This document shows, in pieces, positions 30,205 to 37,157 of a stretch of DNA of 64,000 nucleotides. A program made the position numbers and the translations under genes. How positions within the stretch are numbered: position 1 is the first letter of the stretch; each line of letters opens with the position of its first letter. The notes under the pieces are model-generated. The model was not told the DNA's origin. It ran no database searches and saw only the letters and a list, made by a program, of their open reading frames with translations. The DNA lies in assembly GCF_009695545.1 (NCBI RefSeq), contig NZ_VUNS01000002.1, positions 62,001-126,000 of the forward strand, given 5' to 3'. Origin of the DNA: Victivallis lenta. GTDB lineage: Bacteria; Verrucomicrobiota; Lentisphaeria; Victivallales; Victivallaceae.

Positions 30205-31224
30205 TTACCGCTCCGGGAGCCGGTTCTCCCGGCCGGAGCGGACCGGCCGGACCGGTGCAAACGATTCGCGCAGGATGATCTCCTCCTGCACATACGCCTT
30301 CAGCACGGTCGGACCGTCATTCAGATTCGCCAGGATGATCTCGGCCGCCTTCTGTCCGATTTTCGCCATCGGAATCGAAACCGACGCGAGCGGCGGCGTC
30401 AGGTATTCGAGAAAACGGCTGTCGTTCCAGCCGACCACCGACACCTGCTCCGGCACCCGGATTTTCCGGGCCGCCAGCACCCGCAGCAGACGGCAGGCGA
30501 TCCGGTCGTCGGAGCCGAGAACAAGAGTGAAATCATATTCCCTCCCGGAAAAAACCTTGTCGACCGCTTCAAACGAAAGATCTTCGGCGGTAATGACTTC
30601 ACAATTCTTTTCGATCCCGGCCTCCTCGGCCGCGGCCCGAAAGCCCCTGACCCGCTCCGCCAGCCCGATGCAGTCGAATCGGAAGGTCAGGAACGCGATC
30701 CGCCGATGCCCCTGCCGGATGCACTCGCCGGTCAGGTTGTAGGCGCTCTGAAAGTCGTGCCCCTTCACGAATGAAATCAGTTCATGGTCGGTCTCCTCGA
30801 GCGAAACCACCGGAATCCCGGCCTCGATGCTCTCGACGAAATGGCTCTCCTCGGCCGAAGCGGGCTGGACGATGATGCCGTCGATCTTGCGCTGCATCAG
30901 GTTCCGGAAGATCTTGCGCTCCTTCTCAAGATCGCCCTCCGTATTGCAGAGGATGACGTTGTACGACTCCCCGAGCCCGTTTTCGACCGCCCGGACGACG
31001 CCGAACCAGAAGTCGTTGTCGATGTTGTGCACGACGATCGCCACGTTGTTCGTGCGCCGCAGCCGGAAATTCCGCGCCTGTTCGTTCCGGGTGAAACCGC
31101 GCCGCGCCGCGAATTCCGTGATCCGCAGCCGCGTCTTCTCCGCCACCCTCCGGTCCCCGTTCAGCGCCAGCGAAACCGTCGCAGGCGACACTTTCAGCTC
31201 TTCGGCTATATCGTATATGGTCAT
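30205..31224 (-). CDS. LacI family transcriptional regulator, operon-linked
   Basis: A 339-residue repressor: helix-turn-helix MTIYDIAEELKVSPATVSLA, hinge region, then a periplasmic-binding-like effector domain (NVAIVVHNIDNDFWFGVV, KIDGIIVQPAS, VLGSDDRIACRLLRVL, VSVVGWNDSRFLEYLTPP). The ATG at 31224 is preferred over one at 31230 because AGGGA lies seven bases upstream and the domain normally begins with MTIYD. Its own promoter carries three ATCGAT-centred boxes, so it should repress itself and the downstream hydrolase, pseudopilin and hydrolase genes, all in the same direction with short gaps. The inducer is probably a sugar released by these enzymes. Confidence 0.93.
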   Translation of the reverse strand: MTIYDIAEELKVSPATVSLALNGDRRVAEKTRLRITEFAARRGFTRNEQARNFRLRRTNNVAIVVHNIDNDFWFGVVRAVENGLGESYNVILCNTEGDLEKERKIFRNLMQRKIDGIIVQPASAEESHFVESIEAGIPVVSLEETDHELISFVKGHDFQSAYNLTGECIRQGHRRIAFLTFRFDCIGLAERVRGFRAAAEEAGIEKNCEVITAEDLSFEAVDKVFSGREYDFTLVLGSDDRIACRLLRVLAARKIRVPEQVSVVGWNDSRFLEYLTPPLASVSIPMAKIGQKAAEIILANLNDGPTVLKAYVQEEIILRESFAPVRPVRSGRENRLPER

Positions 31225-31240
31225 TTTCATTCCCTGTTTT

Positions 31241-31290
31241 AATCGATTTAAAAAGAAAACCAAATCGATTTAATTTTATTTTAATCGATT
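31241..31290. promoter_or_regulatory. Three tandem ATCGAT-centred operator boxes
   Basis: ATCGAT with AT-rich flanks, consensus AATCGATTTAA, occurs at 31242-31247, 31264-31269 and 31284-31289, so centres are 22 and 20 bases apart, about two helical turns. LacI-type operators are usually palindromes with a central CG, which fits. The boxes lie between the -10 element and the start codon of the LacI gene, where a bound repressor would block transcription. Confidence 0.7.
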
Positions 31291-31297
31291 TAAATAT

Positions 31298-31326
31298 ATT
31301 ATACCAAAATCCGGTTGAAATGTCAA
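31298..31326 (-). promoter_or_regulatory. Consensus sigma70 promoter of the LacI/hydrolase operon
   Basis: On the minus strand, TTGACA (complement of 31321-31326), 17 bases, TATAAT (complement of 31298-31303): a perfect consensus match. It should be strong when not repressed and drives the gene run 31224-22972. Confidence 0.8.
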
Positions 31327-31507
31327 TAGGCCGGCGGAAAAAAACGGCGATTTTATGCCATCCGGCCGAAAAGCAGCGGTTTCCGGAGACCGGAACAGGG
31401 CTTTCCGGCACGACGGGAGGGCCCTAGCGGACCGGGACTCGGAAGCCGCGCCGGCGCCGCGTCCGGATACATCCGCATTCCTATGCCGCCCGTTTCGCCG
31501 GGCAGCA

Positions 31508-31535
31508 TTGATTTTAGCACTACTTATGCTATATT
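31508..31535 (+). promoter_or_regulatory. Putative promoter of mnmE
   Basis: TTGATT at 31508-31513, 16 bases, TATATT at 31530-31535. The start codon at 31544 is only 8 bases beyond the -10, so the transcript would be leaderless or nearly so. No ribosome site is seen in front of the ATG, in agreement. Confidence 0.5.
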
Positions 31536-31543
31536 GTCTTCAT

Positions 31544-32872
31544 ATGAACACATTCGACAACATCGCAGCTCCGGCCACCGGAATCGGGGGGGCCGTTTCG
31601 ATCATCCGCATCTCGGGCCCGGATGCGCTGGCCATCGGCCGCCGGGTCTGGCGCGGCAGGCGCGAGCTCGGGCCCGAAAGCAGGCGCGAACTGCTGCTCG
31701 GCCGGGTCGGCATCGACTCCGCCCTCGCCGTTTTCATGCCGGGCCCGGCCAGCTACACCGGCGACGACGTGGTCGAACTCCACTGCCACGGCGGCCAGTC
31801 GGCGGCCGACCAGGCGCTGCGGAGCGTCTTCGCGGCGGGCTGCCGTCTTGCGGAGCCGGGGGAATTCACCTTCCGCGCCTTCGTGAACGGCAAGCTCGAC
31901 CTCGCCCAGGCCGAAGCGGTCAACGACGTGATTTCCGCCGGGAGCGACCTGGCGCTCAGAATTGCCGAAAAACAGCTCGACGGCGTCCTTTCCCGCCGGC
32001 TCGAAGCGGCCTACGACGAACTCAACGCGCTCCGGGCCGAATGCGAATCGCACCTCGACTTCCCGGATGAAGAGCTGGCGTGGGAGCCGGATGTTCCCGC
32101 ACGGCTCGAAGCGCTCACCGCTCAACTCCGCGAACTCTACGACACACGCGACATCGGCGGCGCGTTGCGCGACGGCGTCTCCGTCGTTCTCGCCGGGCGC
32201 CCGAATGCCGGCAAGTCGAGCCTGCTGAACCGGCTGCTCGGTTACGAGCGCGCCATCGTGACGCCGATTCCGGGAACCACCCGCGACACGGTCGAAGCGC
32301 AGACGGTCATCTGCAATCTGCCGGTGCGCATCACCGACACCGCGGGGCTGCGCGAAAGCGCCGACCCGATCGAGCAGATGGGCGTCGAACGCAGCCGCAA
32401 ATCGATCGCGGCCGCGTCGGTCACCTTCTGGCTGCTCGATGCGTCGGGCGGCGAACTCGAAGCCGAGCTTGCCGAAATGGAGAGGGCCGATGCGGTGAAC
32501 CGCATCGCGGTCTGGAACAAAATCGATCTCGTGCCGGAACGCGCGCTGCCGGAGCTCCCCTGCCCCGCCGTGCGGATTTCCGCACGGACCGGAGCCGGAC
32601 TCGACGAGCTGCGCGAAGCGTTCGCCGTCATGGTCGCGAAGTCGCCTCGTCCGGCCGTCCCCGAAGTCGCCGTCAACGCCCGCGCGGCCCGGCTTCTCGC
32701 CGAAGCGCTCGAGCTGCTGCCCGAAGCGACGGCGCGTTTCCGCGAGGAGGAGTACGAGCTCGCCGCCATCGGCATCCGCACGGCGATGAACCGGGTCGGA
32801 GAGATCACCGGCAAGACCGTCGAGCCGGACATCCTCGACAATATTTTCAGCCGCTTCTGCATAGGGAAATAA
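31544..32872 (+). CDS. mnmE: tRNA uridine-5-carboxymethylaminomethyl(34) synthesis GTPase MnmE
   Basis: A 442-residue GTPase of usual length. The N-terminal folate-binding domain contains ATGIGGAVSIIRISGPDAL and GEFTFRAFVNGKLDLAQAEA. The G domain has the P-loop GRPNAGKSSLLN, switch II DTAGLRES, NKID, and the protein ends in FCIGK, the CxGK motif that is essential for tRNA modification. With MnmG it builds the cmnm5 group at U34 of tRNAs. The start at 31544 is the family start; longer frames upstream are non-coding. The next gene follows after seven bases. Confidence 0.97.
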   Translation: MNTFDNIAAPATGIGGAVSIIRISGPDALAIGRRVWRGRRELGPESRRELLLGRVGIDSALAVFMPGPASYTGDDVVELHCHGGQSAADQALRSVFAAGCRLAEPGEFTFRAFVNGKLDLAQAEAVNDVISAGSDLALRIAEKQLDGVLSRRLEAAYDELNALRAECESHLDFPDEELAWEPDVPARLEALTAQLRELYDTRDIGGALRDGVSVVLAGRPNAGKSSLLNRLLGYERAIVTPIPGTTRDTVEAQTVICNLPVRITDTAGLRESADPIEQMGVERSRKSIAAASVTFWLLDASGGELEAELAEMERADAVNRIAVWNKIDLVPERALPELPCPAVRISARTGAGLDELREAFAVMVAKSPRPAVPEVAVNARAARLLAEALELLPEATARFREEEYELAAIGIRTAMNRVGEITGKTVEPDILDNIFSRFCIGK

Positions 32873-32879
32873 TTTTTTC

Positions 32880-35360
32880 ATGGAAAAGAAACCGCGCAAT
32901 CTCCGGAAGATCATTCTGAAAAGCCTGCTCTGGGCCGTCTGCGGCCTCGCGCTGCTGCTGATCGCCGCGACCGCAGGCGGAATCATCTACTGGAACTGGT
33001 ATCTGCCGGACTACATCAATGACCGGCTCCTCCCGCCGGTCCGCGAGCAGCTCGGCCTGGACGAAATGGAGCTCAGGATCCGCCGGATCGGCCTCTCCGG
33101 GCTCGATCTTGAGACCTTCACCCTGACCGGCGCGGACGGGCGGACGCTTGCGATCGATTCGATCCGGGCTGACTATACCCCGCACCTGCCCTTCCGCACG
33201 CCGCGCGCGCTCGATATCACGAACCTGACGCTGGCGGGCGGCGACATCCGGGCCTCCGTGAAAGACGGCAGACTCGCCATCTCCGGATTCGAGCTTGATC
33301 GTGTGCTCGAACGCGTGGCGGCCCTCAGTGCTCCCGCCCCCGCCCCGGACGACGAAGCGGCACGGGAGGCCGCGGTCGTGCTGGAAAAAATCACGCTCCG
33401 GGATATCCGCCTCCACCTCGACCTTGAGGGGCGGCTGATCGTCATCCCGGTCAAAGCCGTCGTCACCTCCGAGAACAATGAATGGAAAAACATCCGCGCC
33501 GACCTGACGCTGACGCCGCGCGGACAACGGATCGGCGCCCTCGTCGAATACGATTCCGTCGCTTCGACGGTCAAACTCACGGGCGACGCGAAGCTGCAGC
33601 TCGAAGCGCTTTCCGACCTGACCGGCGTGAAGGCCGGCGGCAGCGCCGCGCTCCGCTACGACCTCTCGGCCGGCTTTGCGGGCGGCGACCTGAACGCGGT
33701 CGGCACGTTCGATGCGACGCTTGAACTCGGGGACCGAAGCGGGCTGCCGGTCGTGTTCCGCTGCCCGGTCGAACTGCACCAGAACCTGAACCTGCGGTAC
33801 CGGACGGCCGCCCGGGAACTGCACGCCATTCTCGACGGCGAAATGGCGCCGACCGCGATCGCATTCGACCAGGAGGCGATCCGGGCCGAAACCGGGGAAA
33901 AGGTCCGCTGGAAATTCGTCCTGTCGAGCACTCCCGCCGACGGGCTCCGTTTTGCGGAGGCCGGCCTCTCGACCGGCCGCGTCCGCTTCGACGCCCACGG
34001 CTTCACATTGAATGCGCCGCAGCTCCGCTTCGAACGGCTGAACGACCATTACACGATCACCGGCTCCGGCATGACGGTCTCGAATCCGGAGCTGAAGCTC
34101 GAGGCGGCGGGAATCAACCTGCTGATTCCGCTGCTGCCGACTGAGCAGCTGCCCGCCACGCTGAATGCCGGGTCGATCCGCATGGACAAACGCGAGCTCG
34201 GCGCTCTGCGCAGCAGCTTCCACATCAAGGGCAGCGGCATGCGGATGAAGGGCGATTTCGAGAACAAGCTCATTCCGGGCGCCCGGATCGACTTCCGGGG
34301 GGAAGTCATGCCGCGTCCCGGCCAGATGCCGGACATGCTGTTCGAGATGAACGTGCCGCCCTGGTCGCCGAAGTCGCCGGTCAAACTTGCCGAAATCAAT
34401 CCGGCCTTCGGGGATGCAACCGCAAACGGCATCGTCTCGCTGGGCGGCGCGGCCCGGCTCGAGGCGGGGAAACTGACCACCGGCGTCCAGCTGCTGCTCG
34501 AGAACGGCAGTTTTCAATGGCCGGAATTGAAACTCGACGCCGAAAACATCCGGCTCGACCTGCGCTTCAACGACCTGCTCGGCATGAACACGCCGGGCGG
34601 CCAGAGTTTCCGGATCGGCCGCCTCCGCTGCGGCGACCTCGATTTCGGCAATGCGACCATTCTCTTCGATATCGCCTCGAAGGAACAGGCTAATATCGAA
34701 CGCGCCAGCGTCGAATGGTGCGGCGGGACCGTCATGGTCCACTCGATCCGGCTGAATCCCTCCAACCTCGACCGGTTCGCGGTCAACACCGAGCTTTACT
34801 GCGAAAACCTGTCGCTGGCCGAACTCGTGAGCCAGCTCGGACTCAGCAACGCGAGCGGAGACGGCGCGCTTTTCGGGAAAATCCCGGTCCGCTTCAGCTC
34901 CCAGCGCGGCATTCTGATCGAATCGAGCTATCTGTACAGCCGTCCCGGCGGCAGCAATACGATCAAACTCGCCGATCCCGAAAAGATCGCGGGGGGCATG
35001 GCCGACGCGGCGCTGCGCCAGTCCCAGCTCGATTTTGCGCTTGAGGCGCTCCGCGACTTCACTTACAGCTGGGCGAAACTGAACTTCACGACGGAAAAGG
35101 AGAACCTCGTTCTCTCGCTCCAGTTCGACGGGCGGCCGAACCAGCCGCTGCCGTTCGCCTACGACGAAAATTCCGGCCAGCTCCGCCGCGACCCGGCCGG
35201 AAAAGCCGTGTTCGAAGGCATTCAGCTCAACATCAACACGCGGCTGCCGCTCAACCGGCTGCTGCAGCTCAACGATAAATTCAAGCAGTTCAAGAAAAAC
35301 AAACCCGAAGAGAAACCCAAAGCGGCTCCCGCAGCCGCTCCAAAGGAGGCAAAGAAATGA
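32880..35360 (+). CDS. AsmA/YdbH-like intermembrane lipid-transport protein
   Basis: An 826-residue protein with an N-terminal membrane anchor (SLLWAVCGLALLLIAATAGG) and a long beta-rich periplasmic body (LDETFTLTGADG-type repeats, ITNLTLAGGDIRASVKDGRL). The C-terminal part, FEGIQLNINTRLPLNRLLQL, and a charged Lys/Ala tail resemble YdbH. In E. coli, YdbH is an AsmA-like protein that bridges inner and outer membrane with the lipoprotein YnbE for phospholipid traffic. The following gene encodes a YnbE-like lipoprotein and overlaps by four bases (ATGA), which strongly supports this call. It is about the length of E. coli YdbH. Direct similarity outside the ends is weak by eye. Confidence 0.72.
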   Translation: MEKKPRNLRKIILKSLLWAVCGLALLLIAATAGGIIYWNWYLPDYINDRLLPPVREQLGLDEMELRIRRIGLSGLDLETFTLTGADGRTLAIDSIRADYTPHLPFRTPRALDITNLTLAGGDIRASVKDGRLAISGFELDRVLERVAALSAPAPAPDDEAAREAAVVLEKITLRDIRLHLDLEGRLIVIPVKAVVTSENNEWKNIRADLTLTPRGQRIGALVEYDSVASTVKLTGDAKLQLEALSDLTGVKAGGSAALRYDLSAGFAGGDLNAVGTFDATLELGDRSGLPVVFRCPVELHQNLNLRYRTAARELHAILDGEMAPTAIAFDQEAIRAETGEKVRWKFVLSSTPADGLRFAEAGLSTGRVRFDAHGFTLNAPQLRFERLNDHYTITGSGMTVSNPELKLEAAGINLLIPLLPTEQLPATLNAGSIRMDKRELGALRSSFHIKGSGMRMKGDFENKLIPGARIDFRGEVMPRPGQMPDMLFEMNVPPWSPKSPVKLAEINPAFGDATANGIVSLGGAARLEAGKLTTGVQLLLENGSFQWPELKLDAENIRLDLRFNDLLGMNTPGGQSFRIGRLRCGDLDFGNATILFDIASKEQANIERASVEWCGGTVMVHSIRLNPSNLDRFAVNTELYCENLSLAELVSQLGLSNASGDGALFGKIPVRFSSQRGILIESSYLYSRPGGSNTIKLADPEKIAGGMADAALRQSQLDFALEALRDFTYSWAKLNFTTEKENLVLSLQFDGRPNQPLPFAYDENSGQLRRDPAGKAVFEGIQLNINTRLPLNRLLQLNDKFKQFKKNKPEEKPKAAPAAAPKEAKK

Positions 35361-35872
35361 AGTACGCGAAAACGATTCTCCCGGCTGCCGCCGTCACTGC
35401 GGCGATCCTGGCCGGCTGCACCCCGACCATCAAAACCGAAAATGAGGTGACCATCAAACCGATCCAGATCACGCTCGACGTGAATCTGAAAGTCGATCAG
35501 GAGCTGAATCAGGCGCTTTCGACCGACAAACCGAATGTGAAGGCCGACCCGAACAGCAGCGACGTGCGCGAACGCCGCCGTTCGCGCCGCGACCAGATCA
35601 AGGCGTGGAAGAGCGCGCAGCTGATCGGCGAAAACAACAAGGGGCTCCTCGAAGCGCGCACGGCCGACGGCAGCCTCAGCGACTCGGTCAAAAAGGTGGT
35701 TGACGCCGAGAACGCCGACCGCCGGCTCGTCTTCCAGGCCATCGCCGGCAAACAGAACATCCCGGTCGAGTCGGTCGCGCAGCGCATGGGAGCCCGCATG
35801 GCCGAACGTTCCGCCGAAGGGACCTGGGTCCAGGACGGCGCCGGAAAATGGACGGTCAAAGCCGGGAAATGA
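35357..35872 (+). CDS. Fused YnbE-YdbL-like lipoprotein
   Basis: A 171-residue lipoprotein. Residues 1 to about 20 are a signal peptide with lipobox ILAGC. The next 40 resemble YnbE: CTPTIKTENEVTIKPIQITL followed by DVNLKVDQELNQAL. After a charged linker (RERRRSRRDQIKAWK), residues 85 to 171 resemble YdbL/DUF1318: GLLEARTADGSLSDSVKKVV, DAENADRRLVFQAIAGKQNI, PVESVAQRMGARMAERS and WVQDGAGKW. In E. coli these are two separate proteins encoded next to ydbH. Here the order and function are kept in a single chain. An AAGGAGG site precedes the ATG, which overlaps the upstream stop. Confidence 0.8.
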   Translation: MKYAKTILPAAAVTAAILAGCTPTIKTENEVTIKPIQITLDVNLKVDQELNQALSTDKPNVKADPNSSDVRERRRSRRDQIKAWKSAQLIGENNKGLLEARTADGSLSDSVKKVVDAENADRRLVFQAIAGKQNIPVESVAQRMGARMAERSAEGTWVQDGAGKWTVKAGK

Positions 35873-35879
35873 AACGGCG

Positions 35880-37145
35880 ATGAGCCGCTTCGAGTGCGAT
35901 CTGTATCCGGAACAGCGCTTCCGCTGTCTCTGCTGCAGCTTCGGCTGCTGCGACCGTTTTGAAATTCCGGTGAGCCCGGAGGAGGCGCGCGCCATCGACG
36001 CGCTCCATATCCCCGGCGCGCCGTCTTTCGACGACTGCTTCCGGCCCGGCATCATGAATGCCGGGCTGGTAATCGCCAAGGATGCACAGCACCACTGCGT
36101 CTTCGCCGACGGGCGGCTCTGCGCGATCCACAAGCATCACGGCTTCGCGGCCAAACCGCTGGCGTGCCGGATTTTTCCGCTCAATATCCAGTCGTGGGCG
36201 GACGGGCGCATATCGGCCGAGCTGCGCTTCATCTGTCCGTCAGCCGGTTCCGCCGACGGAAAACGCACCGGCGACATGCTCGATGAAATCGCGATCTATT
36301 CGCGGCAGCTCGCCGGACTCGGCGGCAGAAACGACTGCATCTACTCGCACGCGAACCCGGCCCCCCTCGCCGCGGTCCGCAGCGTTCACGGCGCCTTCCG
36401 CGCCCTGCTGCACGAGGAAGAGAAGCCGCTCGCCTTCCGGCTCTACGCCGCGGCGCGCATCCTCGACTTCCATGCCCGTCCCGACATGGCCGGGGCGGTC
36501 CGGACCGCCGGTGAAAGCTTCCGCAGCGACCTGCGGGAGTTCGTCGGGAAAGCGGCGAAGGAACTCGAAAATGAGCTCGCCTCCGGGCGGTGCGATGCGC
36601 TGATCCGCGCCGAATTCCGCAACCTGATCTGCGCCTACCTGCGCGACGACGATCCGTTCGACCGCTCCGCCGCCAAACGGCTCCGCCGCGGCTGGCGCCA
36701 TTTCCGCGCCTACTCCGGTTTCGGCCTCATGTCGGAGCTGAACGCCGAAGCGCCGAATTGTTCCATGCGCGGACTGCCGGAGGCGGCGCACGGACTCTCC
36801 TGCGAGCCGGCCGCGCTCGACCCCTTCCGCCAGTTTTTCTATGGGAAACTCGATTCGATGCATTTCTGCGGCAGCCGCATCCACAACTTCGACTACGAAA
36901 CCGGGTTCGCCCATCTGCTGCTGTCGGTTCCCGTCGCCTTCACCCTCGCCTCGGCCTATGCGCTGGCGGCCGGAAAAGACGTCATCGGCCGCGAAGCCAT
37001 GCAGCGCACCATCCGTCTGCTCGACCTGACCTTCGGCCGGTCGCCCTTCTTCCGCATGCGGGTCGCCCGCCGCTGGATCCGCCATCTCGCCCGGCCCGGC
37101 CGCTATGCCGGGCTGCTGAACACACTGCCGTCTCTGTCCTCTTAG
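35880..37145 (+). CDS. YkgJ family cysteine-cluster protein (flagellin lysine-N-methylase-like)
   Basis: A 421-residue protein. The N-terminal 110 residues hold a YkgJ-type metal-binding cluster: CLCCSFGCCDRFEIPVSPEE, then CAIHKHHGFAAKPLACRIF. The remainder is helical with a late Cys-containing segment and resembles FliB-like lysine N-methylases, but no flagellar gene is in the window. It is probably soluble or loosely membrane-bound (LLLSVPVAFTLASAYALAAG could be a membrane helix). It begins seven bases after the lipoprotein gene, so it may belong to the same transcript. Function not known. Confidence 0.65.
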   Translation: MSRFECDLYPEQRFRCLCCSFGCCDRFEIPVSPEEARAIDALHIPGAPSFDDCFRPGIMNAGLVIAKDAQHHCVFADGRLCAIHKHHGFAAKPLACRIFPLNIQSWADGRISAELRFICPSAGSADGKRTGDMLDEIAIYSRQLAGLGGRNDCIYSHANPAPLAAVRSVHGAFRALLHEEEKPLAFRLYAAARILDFHARPDMAGAVRTAGESFRSDLREFVGKAAKELENELASGRCDALIRAEFRNLICAYLRDDDPFDRSAAKRLRRGWRHFRAYSGFGLMSELNAEAPNCSMRGLPEAAHGLSCEPAALDPFRQFFYGKLDSMHFCGSRIHNFDYETGFAHLLLSVPVAFTLASAYALAAGKDVIGREAMQRTIRLLDLTFGRSPFFRMRVARRWIRHLARPGRYAGLLNTLPSLSS

Positions 37146-37157
37146 AATATCGCGGAA

